From JAHEGP01 sp963751595 (GTDB lineage Bacteria; Pseudomonadota; Gammaproteobacteria; Pseudomonadales; JAHEGP01): 64,000 nucleotides of DNA. Positions 46,130 through 55,392 of this stretch are shown in pieces (the first letter of the stretch is position 1; the number at the start of each line of letters is the position of its first letter). The translations under genes and the position numbers were made by a program. The DNA is taken from the NCBI GenBank assembly GCA_963751595.1, contig CAVVVC010000002.1, forward strand, positions 1 to 64,000, in the 5' to 3' direction. Below the pieces are notes generated by a model. That model searched no databases and had not been told where the DNA came from. It saw only the letters and a program-made list of their open reading frames with translations.

Positions 46130-47611
46130 ATGAATGAGTCAGCATTGGACGAAGATGCCCTCGGGCAGGCAAAGCGGGTCGCCCAGGGGGAGGTCACCCC
46201 GGGTGAACTACTGGAGGCAGCGATCGCCAGGGCAGACCGGTTCAACCCGGCGCTCAATGCCATTATCCATCGCTTTGATGACCGCGCACGGACCATCGCC
46301 CGGCACGCCCTGCCGAAAGGGCCCTTCGCCGGCGTACCGTTTCTGCTGAAAGATCTCGAGCACGAGTTCGCCGGTGAGCCGGTGACCATGGGCAGTCGGG
46401 GCATCAGTTTCGTACCGCCCCAGCACAGTGAACTGGTAAAGCGCTTTTTGGCCTCGGGTGTGGTCCCGTTTGGCAAGACCAATACCCCGGAATTTGGACT
46501 GACCCTCACTACTGAACCCAAGGCCCATGGTGCGACCCGCAACCCCTGGGACCTCAACGTGAGTAGTGGTGGTTCCAGTGGCGGCTCGGCGGCGGCGGTG
46601 GCGGCGCGCATCGTGCCGATGGCATCGGCCAGCGATGGCGGTGGTTCAATTCGCCTGCCCTCTGCCTGCTGCGGCGTATTCGGATTGAAACCCAGTCGCG
46701 GCCGCACGCCTTCGGGGCCCCGGGTCAGCGAGGGCTGGAGCGGCGCCACCGCTTCCCATGTGATCACCGTGTCGGTGCGCGATAGCGCCGCCATGCTTGA
46801 CGCTACCCGGGGCATGGAGCTCGGTGCTCCCTTCAAGGTGGCACCACCTGAAGGCAGTTATCTCCAGGCGGCGAGCCAGGATCCCCGGGCGCTGCGTATC
46901 GGCTACAGCAGTAAACCCATGATACCGGCCGCGGTGCACCCCGAAGCGTTGGCCGGGCTGGAGCGCACAGTTGCCCTGCTGGAGCAGTTGGGTCATCGGG
47001 TGGAGGAGGCCGATCCAAAGGTCGACAGCAACCAGATGTGGCGCGATTACATCACCGTGGTGATGGCCAATACCGCCCGCCAGGTCGAGTGGATTCAGAC
47101 CCTGGGGGCTCGTGCCTACGAACTGTTGGAACCGACCACCAAAGCCAATGCACGGATGGGGGCCCGGCTCAAGGCGGTAGACTTGCTGGGAGCGCTGGAG
47201 GGCTGGCATCACGTGCGGCTGGTCATGGGTGAATACCTGCTGGGCTACGACGTATTGTTAACCCCAACCCTGGTCAATCCGCCGAAACCGCTGGGAGAGC
47301 TGGTTCCTTCACAGCGGGAGGAAAAGCTGTTGAACCTGGTTAATAAGTTGCCTGTCGCCGGCTTGTTGCGCAACAGTTCGCAACTGGAGGATATGCTGTT
47401 GCCCGTGCTCGGGCAGGTGGCTTTTACCGCGATGGGAAACATCACCGGCCTGCCCTCGATGTCAGTGCCCTTGCACTGGACAGGACAGGGCTTGCCCCTG
47501 GGTATGCTGTTTACCGGGTGCATGGCTGATGAAACGACTCTCATTCAACTGGCCGGCCAACTGGAGCGAGCCCAACCCTGGCGCGACCGGTTGCCACCGC
47601 TGCCACAGTAA
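46130..47611 (+). CDS. Amidase-signature family hydrolase
   Basis: A 493-residue cytoplasmic amidase. The Ser-cisSer-Lys catalytic triad is visible: Lys in PFLLKDLEHEF (~residue 78), the first Ser in VSSGGSSGGSAAAVAAR and the nucleophile Ser in ASDGGGSIRLPS (~173). The C-terminal half contains DVLLTPTLVNPPKP and GLPSMSVPLHWTGQGLPLG, as in 6-aminohexanoate-cyclic-dimer-type or other single-protein amidases. GatA is excluded because no GatB/GatC lie near and the C-terminus differs. The substrate is unknown. The ATG at 46130 follows GGAGCCGG. It precedes the acyl-CoA gene run by 160 bp. Confidence 0.88.
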   Translation: MNESALDEDALGQAKRVAQGEVTPGELLEAAIARADRFNPALNAIIHRFDDRARTIARHALPKGPFAGVPFLLKDLEHEFAGEPVTMGSRGISFVPPQHSELVKRFLASGVVPFGKTNTPEFGLTLTTEPKAHGATRNPWDLNVSSGGSSGGSAAAVAARIVPMASASDGGGSIRLPSACCGVFGLKPSRGRTPSGPRVSEGWSGATASHVITVSVRDSAAMLDATRGMELGAPFKVAPPEGSYLQAASQDPRALRIGYSSKPMIPAAVHPEALAGLERTVALLEQLGHRVEEADPKVDSNQMWRDYITVVMANTARQVEWIQTLGARAYELLEPTTKANARMGARLKAVDLLGALEGWHHVRLVMGEYLLGYDVLLTPTLVNPPKPLGELVPSQREEKLLNLVNKLPVAGLLRNSSQLEDMLLPVLGQVAFTAMGNITGLPSMSVPLHWTGQGLPLGMLFTGCMADETTLIQLAGQLERAQPWRDRLPPLPQ

Positions 47612-47774
47612 TCCGGCGCCCATCGCCTGAGGCATGAAAGTGACAGAAGCTTGACCCCGGGCGGGTTGCAAATGTAATCGCCTGGCGGACACACAGGTCA
47701 TGGCCACCTTGCCGGTACGACGGCACAATGCCTCTGGCGATGGCTCGTCAACCCACTGAATCAAGAGGACACCT

Positions 47775-49580
47775 ATGTCTGCTCCCATTCTCGATGCGCG
47801 TGATATGGAATTTATGCTTTACGAATTGTTTGACGCCGAGTCCCTCACTCGCCGTGATCGCTATGCAGAGCACAGTCGCGAAACCTTCGATGCCGCGATA
47901 GCGACGGCGCGCACGGTGGCCGACAGGTACCTGGTCCCGATCCGCCGCAAGGTCGATACCAACCCTCCGGAGTTCGATGGCGATACCATCCATATGATTC
48001 CGGAGATCAAGCGAGCCTGCGATGCCGTGGTCGAGGCGGGGCTGGCCGCGCCGGGGGCCGACTACGACATGGGCGGTATGCAGCTGCCCGCCATCGTTAC
48101 CAGCGCTGCCGCTACCTACCTGACGGCGGCTGGCAGCACTATTTTGGGCTACAGCGGGTTGACCACGGCCAACGCCAACCTGATCGATGCCTATGGCACC
48201 GAGGAGCAAAAACGCACCTGGGTTGAGCCCATGCGCAGTGGCCGCTTTGCCGGCACCATGGCGATGACCGAGCCCGGCGCCGGTTCCGGCCTTGCCGACC
48301 TGATTACCACTGCCATCAAGGCGGAGGACGGCAGCTATCGCCTGAGCGGCAACAAGATTTATATTTCGGGCGGTGACCACGACCTCAATGAAAATATCGT
48401 GCATCTGGTATTGGCGCGGGTCAAGGGCGCGCCCAGGGGCACCAAGGGCATTTCCCTGTTTATCGTGCCCAAGATTCTGGTCAATGAGGACGGCTCTCTG
48501 GGTGCCCGCAACGATGTGGCGCTGTCCGGGCTGTTTCACAAGATGGGCGGCCGGGGCCAGACCTCGACATCGCTGAGTTTTGGCGAAAAAGGCGGTGCCG
48601 TGGCCTATCTGGTCGGGGAGGAGAACAAGGGTCTCGGGTACATGTTCCACATGATGAACGAGGCGCGAATTCTGGTGGGTACCGGTGCCGCTGCGCTGGC
48701 GTTGACGGGTTACCAGTACTCCCTGCACTATGCCAGGGAGCGGCCACAGGGGCGGCTGCCGTCGTGCAAGGACCCGCTTTCGCCGCCGGTGAATATTATC
48801 GAGCATGCCGATGTACGGCGCATGCTGTTGGCACAAAAGGCCTATGCCGAGGGCAGCTATGCGCTGTGCCTGTTGGGAAGTCAGTTAGCTGATGATATCC
48901 ACACGGCGGCGACCGTCGAGGAGCGCGAGCACGCCAGTATCCTGCTCGATTTGCTCACCCCCATGATCAAAACCTGGCCCTCGGAATACGGGCCCAGGGC
49001 TAATAGTCTGGCGATTCAGGTGCTCGGTGGTGCCGGCTATACCAATGAATACCCGGTGGAGATGTTTTACCGCGACAATCGCCTGAACCCGATCCACGAG
49101 GGCACGACCGGCATCCAGTCGCTGGACCTGCTGGCACGCAAGGTGCCGATGAACGACATGGCGGGCTACCGTGCGGTGCTGGCCGAAATGGAGAAAACCA
49201 TCGCCAGCGCCGCGGAGATTGACGCCACCGCCCCCTTCGCTTTGCAGCTGACGGATGCCCTGGCCACCCTCGAAACGACCACCACGGCCCTACTTGATGC
49301 CATGTCGACCCGCAACATCGATCTGGCGCTGTCGAACTCGGTCAAGTACCTCGACCTGTTCGGCCATGTGGTAATCGCCTGGCTGTGGTTGAAGCAGGGC
49401 GTGGTGGCAAGCCGGGCGCTGGAACTGAAGGTCCACCCCGACGACGCAGATTTTTATCGCGGCAAGCAGCAGGCGATGCGCTATTTCTTCAACTTTGAAC
49501 TGCCGGAGATATACCCCTGGGCGAAGCTGCTCCAGCGCCTGGATAGCACCTGTTACGATATGCAGTCGGAGTGGTTCTAG
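47775..49580 (+). CDS. Acyl-CoA dehydrogenase, DmdC-like
   Basis: A 601-residue FAD-dependent acyl-CoA dehydrogenase of the long DmdC (3-methylmercaptopropionyl-CoA dehydrogenase) class. After a distinct N-terminus (DMEFMLYELFDAE) come the medium-domain motifs AMTEPGAGSGLADL and SGNKIYISGGDHD, then VLGGAGYTNEYPVEMFYRDNRLNPIHEGTTGIQ with the catalytic Glu of this class in IHEGT (~residue 440). The C-terminal four-helix extension has AAEIDATAPFALQLTDALA. Such enzymes also serve general beta-oxidation; no other DMSP genes are near, so the name is structural only. The ATG at 47775 has an AAGAGGAC ribosome site. It opens the first acyl-CoA block. Confidence 0.9.
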   Translation: MSAPILDARDMEFMLYELFDAESLTRRDRYAEHSRETFDAAIATARTVADRYLVPIRRKVDTNPPEFDGDTIHMIPEIKRACDAVVEAGLAAPGADYDMGGMQLPAIVTSAAATYLTAAGSTILGYSGLTTANANLIDAYGTEEQKRTWVEPMRSGRFAGTMAMTEPGAGSGLADLITTAIKAEDGSYRLSGNKIYISGGDHDLNENIVHLVLARVKGAPRGTKGISLFIVPKILVNEDGSLGARNDVALSGLFHKMGGRGQTSTSLSFGEKGGAVAYLVGEENKGLGYMFHMMNEARILVGTGAAALALTGYQYSLHYARERPQGRLPSCKDPLSPPVNIIEHADVRRMLLAQKAYAEGSYALCLLGSQLADDIHTAATVEEREHASILLDLLTPMIKTWPSEYGPRANSLAIQVLGGAGYTNEYPVEMFYRDNRLNPIHEGTTGIQSLDLLARKVPMNDMAGYRAVLAEMEKTIASAAEIDATAPFALQLTDALATLETTTTALLDAMSTRNIDLALSNSVKYLDLFGHVVIAWLWLKQGVVASRALELKVHPDDADFYRGKQQAMRYFFNFELPEIYPWAKLLQRLDSTCYDMQSEWF

Positions 49581-49784
49581 ACACGATGGCAAGACAAGCG
49601 AATGGGCGCTCTCTTCCTGGCACACAGCTCGTTACCCGCAGCCGACCAAGGATGGGCATTGCGCGAATGCTGTCACTGGCGCAACAGCCTTCTGCAGGGC
49701 CCAAGCCGGTGCCAGTGATTCCGGCCGTTATACTCTCCCATCCCCGCTTTAACTACCTGCCGTTGTGGCCCACAGGACAATATT

Positions 49785-50240
49785 TTGGAAATTATTGATC
49801 GCAACAAAATAGCGGACTTCATCGGTCACGAATCCCACAGTGATTGGCTCACCATTACCCAGGAGCAGATCGACGAGTTTGCCGACTGCACCCTTGATCA
49901 CCAGTTTATTCATGTCGACCCCGAAAGGGCGAAGGAGACGCCCTTCGGCAGCACTATCGCCCACGGTTTCCTGACGCTTTCCATGCTCTCCCATCTGGCC
50001 GAGGGATTCGTCGTGTTGATCGACGGTTTTTATATGGGAATGAACTACGGCTTCGACAAGGTGCGCTTCATCGCCCCGGTCAAGGTCAACAGTCGCATTC
50101 GTGCGCTGGCCCGGGTGATGGATATTACGGAGAAGAAGCCGGGCTATTACATGTTCCGAACTGCCGTGACGATCGAGATCGAGAACGAGGAAAAACCGGC
50201 GTTGATCGTGGAATGGTTGACTGTACAGATGGTGGCCTGA
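49785..50240 (+). CDS. MaoC-family (R)-specific enoyl-CoA hydratase
   Basis: A 151-residue hot-dog-fold hydratase that adds water to trans-2-enoyl-CoA to give the (3R)-hydroxy product. The catalytic Asp-His pair of the family is in TLDHQFIHVDPERA (~residues 36-49), and the loop is FGSTIAHGFLTLSML. The C-terminus (YYMFRTAVTIEIENEEKPALIVE) is normal. It appears to start with TTG at 49785, eight bases after ACAGGAC. It lies ~200 bp after the acyl-CoA dehydrogenase and ~57 bp before an MFE-2-like (3R)-hydroxyacyl-CoA dehydrogenase, which takes its product: the stereochemistry fits. Confidence 0.9.
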   Translation: MEIIDRNKIADFIGHESHSDWLTITQEQIDEFADCTLDHQFIHVDPERAKETPFGSTIAHGFLTLSMLSHLAEGFVVLIDGFYMGMNYGFDKVRFIAPVKVNSRIRALARVMDITEKKPGYYMFRTAVTIEIENEEKPALIVEWLTVQMVA

Positions 50241-50296
50241 AAAAGGCTCTGGGGTGCTTGTGATGCGCCAGGTTTTCAACGCCGAAAGGAGTGTTT

Positions 50297-51214
50297 ATGA
50301 CTATCAGTTTCGAAGGTAAGGTGGCGATTGTTACCGGCGCCGGCAATGGCCTGGGACGATCCCACGCGCTGGCCCTGGCAGAGCGCGGGGCAAAAGTTGT
50401 GGTCAACGACCTGGGCGGAGCCCGGGACGGTGTCGGTGCATCCTCCGAGACCGCGCGGGACGTGGTCGAGGTGATCGAAAGCAATGGCGGCGAGGCCATT
50501 GCCCATGGTGCCAATGTCGCCAATTTCGCCGAAGTCGAAGACATGGTGAACCAGGCCATGGAGCGGTGGCGTCGGGTGGATATCCTGATCAACAATGCCG
50601 GTATCCTGCGGGACAAATCCTTCGCCAAAATGTCGCTGGACGATTTCAGGCTGGTACTCGATGTCCACCTGATGGGCTCGGTCAACTGTACCAAGGCGGT
50701 CTGGGGAATCATGCGAGAGCAGAACTACGGACGGGTGCTTATGACGACCTCATCCAGTGGTATGTACGGCAATTTCGGCCAGTCCAACTACGGGGCGGCA
50801 AAAATGGCGTTGCTGGGGTTGATGAATACCCTGGCGCTGGAGGGTGCCAAGAACAACATCAAGGTCAATGCCCTGTCGCCGACGGCGGGAACCCGTATGA
50901 CTGAAGACCTGATGCCCAGGGAAATGCTCGAATTGCTGACCCCCGAAGCGGTAACGGCAGGGGCGCTCACGCTGTGCCATGAAGACGCTCCCACGCGTTA
51001 CATTCTCTGCGCCGGTGCCGGTGGTTATGCCAGTACCCGCCTGTTCGAGACCGACGGTATCTACCTCAGCGCCGACCAGCAGAGTCCCGAATACGTGCTT
51101 GCCCACTGGGATGGGGTGAGTGATACAAGCAATCAGCAGCGGCTTGAGTCGGCCGCCAAACAGACCGAGAAATTTCTGCTCAAGGCGATGAGTCACATGC
51201 AGGGCCAGTCCTAA
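50297..51214 (+). CDS. Short-chain dehydrogenase, MFE-2-like (3R)-hydroxyacyl-CoA dehydrogenase
   Basis: A 305-residue classical SDR. The cofactor motif TGAGNGLGRS, then VVVNDLGGARDGVGAS with the inserted segment typical of the (3R)-hydroxyacyl-CoA dehydrogenase domain of peroxisomal multifunctional enzyme 2. NNAG, the catalytic Ser in TTSSSGMYG and the Tyr/Lys in SNYGAAKMALLG (~residue 158) follow. The C-terminal helices (ADQQSPEYVLAHWD) extend past a normal SDR. It oxidises the (3R)-hydroxyacyl-CoA made by the MaoC protein in front of it to a 3-ketoacyl-CoA. The ATG at 50297 follows GAAAGGAG; the GTG at 50291 is less likely. Confidence 0.9.
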   Translation: MTISFEGKVAIVTGAGNGLGRSHALALAERGAKVVVNDLGGARDGVGASSETARDVVEVIESNGGEAIAHGANVANFAEVEDMVNQAMERWRRVDILINNAGILRDKSFAKMSLDDFRLVLDVHLMGSVNCTKAVWGIMREQNYGRVLMTTSSSGMYGNFGQSNYGAAKMALLGLMNTLALEGAKNNIKVNALSPTAGTRMTEDLMPREMLELLTPEAVTAGALTLCHEDAPTRYILCAGAGGYASTRLFETDGIYLSADQQSPEYVLAHWDGVSDTSNQQRLESAAKQTEKFLLKAMSHMQGQS

Positions 51215-51297
51215 CGCATTCCAGGTGGTCGGTGCCAGCCAGGAAGCCTTTCAGCAACTGTCACCGTCACGCGAATACCTATCGAGGATAGAAAGCC

Positions 51298-52479
51298 ATG
51301 AAAGAAGCGCTAGTTGTGTCCGTTGCACGCACCCCAATCGGTAAAGCCTATCGCGGTGCTTTCAATAATCTCGAGGCGCCGTCCCTGTCTTCCCACGCAG
51401 TGAAGGCGGCGGTGCAACGCAGTGGTGTCGACCCTGCGGAAATCGAGGACTGCATTATGGGCGCTGCCCTGCAGCAGGGTACCCAGGCGGCAAATCTGGG
51501 GCGAATGGTCGCGATGGCGTCGGGCTTGCCGGTCACCGTTGCCGGTATGACCATGGATCGGCAGTGTTCATCTGGCCTGATGACGATAGCCACGGCTGCC
51601 AAGCAGATTGTCATGGACGGCATGCCGGTTGTGGTTGCCGGCGGTTGTGAATCGATCAGCCTGGTGCAGAACGAGCACATGAATATTCATCGCTATGTCG
51701 ATCCGATGGCGATCGCCCATGCGCCGAATATTCACATGCCCATGCTCGATACCGCCGAGGTGGTTGCCAATCGCTACAACATTTCCCGCGAAGCGCAGGA
51801 TGAATATGCCCTGCGCTCCCAGCAGCGTACCGCGACGGCCCAGGAAGCGGGGGCGTTTGACGATGAGATCGTGCCGGTAACGGCCACCCGGCTGGTGACC
51901 GACCGCGAGACCGGTGAGGTGAGCGAAGAGCAAGTGACCCTGAGCAAGGATGAGGGCAACCGGCCGGGCACCACATTGGAAAACCTGCAGGGGCTCAAGC
52001 CTGTGCGCGACGGCGGCCGTATAACGGCGGGCAACGCTTCGCAGTTGTCCGATGGCGCTGCTGCCGTGGTAATGATGGACAGCAAACTTGCCGAGCAGCG
52101 CAATCTCGAGCCCCTTGGCGTGTACCGCGGTATGGCGGTTGCAGGTTGCGAACCCGATGAAATGGGTATCGGTCCAATCTATGCAATTCCCAAACTATTG
52201 CAGCGCAATGGCCTGAAGATGAGCGATATCGGCCTGTGGGAATTGAATGAAGCCTTTGCGGTACAGGTAATCTATTGTCGCGATAAGCTGGGCATTCCTG
52301 ACGATCGCCTGAATGTCAGCGGTGGTGCCATATCCATTGGCCATCCCTACGGCATGAGCGGCGCGCGGATGACCATACACGCGCTGATCGAAGGCAAGCG
52401 GCGCGGTGCGAAATATGTGGTGGTTACCATGTGTGTGGGCGGTGGCATGGGTGCGGCGGGTCTGTTCGAAGTGCTCTGA
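51298..52479 (+). CDS. Acetyl-CoA C-acyltransferase (thiolase)
   Basis: A 393-residue degradative thiolase that splits 3-ketoacyl-CoA with CoA. The nucleophile Cys is in TMDRQCSSGLMTIATAA (~residue 90), the His in GGAISIGHPYGMSGARM (~350) and the second Cys in VTMCVGGGMGAAG (~379). Also visible are GNASQLSDGAAAVVMM and NEAFAVQ. The length is standard. The ATG at 51298 is reached from GAGGATAGAAAG. It completes the set of dehydrogenase, hydratase, hydroxyacyl dehydrogenase and thiolase encoded since 47.8 kb. Confidence 0.94.
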   Translation: MKEALVVSVARTPIGKAYRGAFNNLEAPSLSSHAVKAAVQRSGVDPAEIEDCIMGAALQQGTQAANLGRMVAMASGLPVTVAGMTMDRQCSSGLMTIATAAKQIVMDGMPVVVAGGCESISLVQNEHMNIHRYVDPMAIAHAPNIHMPMLDTAEVVANRYNISREAQDEYALRSQQRTATAQEAGAFDDEIVPVTATRLVTDRETGEVSEEQVTLSKDEGNRPGTTLENLQGLKPVRDGGRITAGNASQLSDGAAAVVMMDSKLAEQRNLEPLGVYRGMAVAGCEPDEMGIGPIYAIPKLLQRNGLKMSDIGLWELNEAFAVQVIYCRDKLGIPDDRLNVSGGAISIGHPYGMSGARMTIHALIEGKRRGAKYVVVTMCVGGGMGAAGLFEVL

Positions 52480-52540
52480 AACGAGACGGCGTCGGCAGTG
52501 GTCTGCGCTTGAATGGCTAACATCGGAAAGGAAACGGTCT

Positions 52541-53416
52541 ATGAACTACAACACCATCGAGTATGAGGTCAGCGACTATATATTGACAATCACCCTCAAT
52601 AGGCCCGAGCAACTCAATGCCTTTACCGTGGAAATGGCGAATGAACTGGTCGATGCCTTTAACCGCGCCAGCGCGGACGACGAGGTGCGGGCCATCGTCG
52701 TGACCGGTGCCGGTCGCGCCTTTTGCGCGGGCATGGACCTGTCGGTGGGAGGCAACGTCTTTGGCCTGGATGAGAGTCTGCAGCCGGGTATGGAGGATAT
52801 GCAGCAGCGACTGGAGGAGGAACCCATCTTTTCCGGCGTCCGCGACACCGGGGGCAGGCTTACCCTGGCCATTTACGACTGTGCCAAGCCGGTTATCGCC
52901 GCGATCAACGGCGCCGCGGTGGGCATCGGGGCCACCATGACCTGCGCCATGGATATCCGGCTCGCGTCGGAGCACGCCCGGATCGGCTTTGTCTTCGGTA
53001 AGATCGGGATCGTCCCCGAGGCCTGTTCGAGCTGGTTCCTGCCCCGCATCGTCGGTATTTCCCAGGCCCTTGAGTGGGTCTACAGTGCGGACATCCTCAA
53101 GCCGGAGGAGGCCCTGCAGGGCAGGCTGATCAAAGGGGTCTACCCGGCGGATCAACTGCTGGAGGAAGCCTATGCGATCGCCCGGCGGATCGCCAGCCAC
53201 AGTCCGGTAGCCACTGCCCTGACCCGGCAAATGATGTATCGCAACGCGGCGCAGGCGCACCCCATTGAGGCGCACAAGGTAGATTCGCTGGCGATGTTTT
53301 ACAGCAGCATGCTCGGCGGCAAGGAGGGCGTACAGGCCTTCCTTGACAAGCGCCCGGCTGACTATAGCGATACGGTTTCAAGGGATATGCCGGGGTTTTA
53401 TCCCTGGTGGGAATAG
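52541..53416 (+). CDS. Enoyl-CoA hydratase/isomerase family protein, isomerase-like
   Basis: A 291-residue crotonase. The oxyanion blocks are AFCAGMDLSVGG and NGAAVGIGATMTCAMDI. At the catalytic positions the hydratase glutamates are missing (GIGAT and FGKIG), but a Glu is present in GIVPEACSSWFLPRIVG, the position used by delta3,delta2-enoyl-CoA isomerases. So moving a double bond of unsaturated fatty acyl-CoA is more likely than hydration; this follows from motif comparison only. The C-terminus (DKRPADYSDTVSRDMPGFYPWW) is extended. The ATG at 52541 has AAGGAAACGG ahead. It stands about 60 bp after the thiolase gene and probably ends the operon. Confidence 0.85.
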   Translation: MNYNTIEYEVSDYILTITLNRPEQLNAFTVEMANELVDAFNRASADDEVRAIVVTGAGRAFCAGMDLSVGGNVFGLDESLQPGMEDMQQRLEEEPIFSGVRDTGGRLTLAIYDCAKPVIAAINGAAVGIGATMTCAMDIRLASEHARIGFVFGKIGIVPEACSSWFLPRIVGISQALEWVYSADILKPEEALQGRLIKGVYPADQLLEEAYAIARRIASHSPVATALTRQMMYRNAAQAHPIEAHKVDSLAMFYSSMLGGKEGVQAFLDKRPADYSDTVSRDMPGFYPWWE

Positions 53417-53561
53417 AGCGTCGATCACCGGGTTTTTGGTGCCGTGACCCAGCTGCCAAAGCGCTGGTAAAAAGCGCTGACGGTTGGCCCCTTATCTTGC
53501 TATAGTGGTCGCCGGCGCCGCTAGGGGCGTGTGCACAACGACAACCGCAAAGGAGAAAAAA

Positions 53562-54026
53562 ATGGGATTGTTCAGTTTTGTTGGTGATATCGGCAACAAG
53601 ATTTTCGGCAGTGGCGATGATGACGCCGCCGAAAAAATCAAGGCCAATATCGAGGAAAACAATCCGGGCGTCGACGGCCTGGGAGTGACTTATGCTGACG
53701 GCACGGCCTGTTTGTCGGGCTCCTGCAATTCAAACGAAGCCAAGGAGAAAGCGATCCTGATGGCGGGCAATATGGCCGGGGTGTCTGCGGTCGACGCCGA
53801 CGGTATTACGGTTGCCAAGAGCGAGGCGGAGGCCGCCGTTGCCGAGACCGCGGAGGCCGAGCCACTGTTCTATACCATTGAGTCGGGCGATACCCTGTCG
53901 AAGCTGGCGGCCAAGTTCCTGGGTGATGCTATGCGCTACCCGGAAATTTTCGAAGCCAACCGCGAGGTGATCCAGGATCCCGACAAGATATTCGTCGGCC
54001 AGGTTATTCGTATCCCCTCTGTGTAA
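53562..54026 (+). CDS. BON-LysM protein (Kbp/YgaU-like)
   Basis: A 154-residue cytoplasmic-looking protein. The start MGLFSFVGDIGNKIFG is typical of Kbp-type proteins. Residues ~22-80 form a BON domain (NPGVDGLGVTYADGTACLSG...AGNMAGVSAVDADGI) and ~100-154 a LysM module (PLFYTIESGDTLSKLAAKF...IFEANREVIQDPDKIFVGQVIRI). The E. coli relative binds potassium. An AAAGGAGAAAAAA ribosome site precedes the ATG at 53562. A strong terminator follows the stop, so it is probably its own unit. Confidence 0.9.
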   Translation: MGLFSFVGDIGNKIFGSGDDDAAEKIKANIEENNPGVDGLGVTYADGTACLSGSCNSNEAKEKAILMAGNMAGVSAVDADGITVAKSEAEAAVAETAEAEPLFYTIESGDTLSKLAAKFLGDAMRYPEIFEANREVIQDPDKIFVGQVIRIPSV

Positions 54027-54038
54027 CTGTTTCCCGGG

Positions 54039-54065
54039 CCCGGCGGCTTGCCGCTGGGTCTTTTC
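54039..54065 (+). terminator. Rho-independent terminator after the BON-LysM gene
   Basis: An 8-bp GC-rich stem (CCCGGCGG at 54039-54046, CCGCTGGG at 54051-54058, one G-T pair) with a CTTG loop is followed by TCTTTTC, starting 13 bp after the stop codon. Confidence 0.75.
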
Positions 54066-54329
54066 ACGGGCAGCACCACCTCGCTTCTGCCACCCTCGAT
54101 CGGCGGTGGGGCGATTACCGTTATGTTGAATCCCCCAATAAACCATTTCTTCGTGGTCCCGGGATGCATAGCCTTGCCGGGCCAGGATTAGCATCACAGG
54201 GAACAAGCAACCGGCAACAGCCACCCGTTTCCCGGCGCTGCGCTGTATGGGTCGGCACACGCTTGTCACGCAATGTCGCTACGATGCCCTCGACCGTTTT
54301 CGTTCGGGCACCCCATCAGGTAAGGCACA

Positions 54330-55250
54330 ATGTCAGAGAGTTATATAGAAGCGAACGGTATCCGTCTGGCTTACGAAGAATTTGGTGACCCGGCGCATCC
54401 AGCGGTGCTGCTGATTATGGGCTTGGGCACACAGATGATAGCCTGGCCCGAGTCCCTTTGCCGGGGCCTGGCCCAGCGCGGCTACCGCGTCATCCGTTTC
54501 GACAATCGGGATATCGGCCTGTCGGAGAAGTTGGAGGGCAGACGGGTACCAGCGATACTGAAATTGCTTGCCTATCAGCGGCTCAACTGGGACCTTGAGG
54601 TGCCCTACACCTTACATGACATGGCGCTGGATGCGGTGGGCTTGCTTGACTCGCTGGGCATACCCCATGCGCATATCGTTGGCGCCTCGATGGGCGGGAT
54701 GATTGCGCAGCTCGTTGCGGGTGAGCACTCCGAGCGCACCCTGTCGCTGGTCTCTATCATGTCCACCAGCGGGCATAAGTCATTGCCTTCGCCCGATCTG
54801 AAAGTAGCCCGGCAGTTGCTGTCGAGACCCCGCAGTAATGACAGGCAGGCCCTGCTGGAACACTCCATGCGCACCCTGCGGGTGATCGGCAGTCCCGCCT
54901 ACCAAGCCAGCGACGATGAACTCAAAGCCAAGGTCGTCGCCAGTGCCAGTCGCTCCTATTATCCTGCCGGCTTCCTGCGACACATGGCGGCCATTGCTGC
55001 CAGCGGTGACCGGGTCGAAACCCTGAAAAAAATCACCGCGCCCAGCCTGGTGATCCACGGCAACGATGATGTTCTGGTGCCGGTTGCATGCGGCATAGAC
55101 ACCGCCAGGTACATTAGCGGTGCACGGCTGGAATTGATCGACGGCATGGGGCATGACTTTCCGCAACCGCTGATGCCCTATTTCGTTGAGTTGATTGGCG
55201 ACCATCTGGACGCAGTGAAGGGTCACACCAGCCTGGTGACCCGGTCCTGA
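54330..55250 (+). CDS. Alpha/beta-fold hydrolase
   Basis: A 306-residue hydrolase without signal peptide. The core is VLLIMGLGTQMIAWPESL (oxyanion region), the nucleophile Ser is in IVGASMGGMIAQLVA (~residue 119), the acid in VIHGNDDVLVPVACG and the His in DGMGHDFPQPLMP. The overall pattern is that of the RdmC/esterase-type group. It could release fatty acids or cleave a lactone or ester feeding the acyl-CoA genes; the substrate cannot be told. The ATG at 54330 follows AGGTAAGGC. It lies ~300 bp after a terminator, so it has its own promoter, and 142 bp before the wax-ester synthase. Confidence 0.88.
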   Translation: MSESYIEANGIRLAYEEFGDPAHPAVLLIMGLGTQMIAWPESLCRGLAQRGYRVIRFDNRDIGLSEKLEGRRVPAILKLLAYQRLNWDLEVPYTLHDMALDAVGLLDSLGIPHAHIVGASMGGMIAQLVAGEHSERTLSLVSIMSTSGHKSLPSPDLKVARQLLSRPRSNDRQALLEHSMRTLRVIGSPAYQASDDELKAKVVASASRSYYPAGFLRHMAAIAASGDRVETLKKITAPSLVIHGNDDVLVPVACGIDTARYISGARLELIDGMGHDFPQPLMPYFVELIGDHLDAVKGHTSLVTRS

Positions 55251-55392
55251 ACCGCTGCCAATGCTGGCCGAGTTTCGCTACCATGTGTCTCCGGGTGCTT
55301 GGTCAGCAAACCCCTCGGGCGGACTGTGCAGGGTTTGGTGCGGGTAAAAAACCAACAAGTAAAATTTGAACGGACTTACCAGCAGGGGCTAA

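Noticed and set aside
46130..47611. GatA subunit of the tRNA amidotransferase
   Set aside because: The amidase triad alone is not specific; no gatB or gatC is near, and the C-terminal half fits other amidases better.
47748..48836. Minus-strand open frame of about 360 codons opposite the DmdC-like gene
   Set aside because: Mirror of a strongly conserved dehydrogenase; composition is low-complexity and unlike a protein.
47775..49580. DMSP demethylation pathway
   Set aside because: The DmdC-like build is shared by general acyl-CoA dehydrogenases, and no dmdA, dmdB or dmdD lies in the window.
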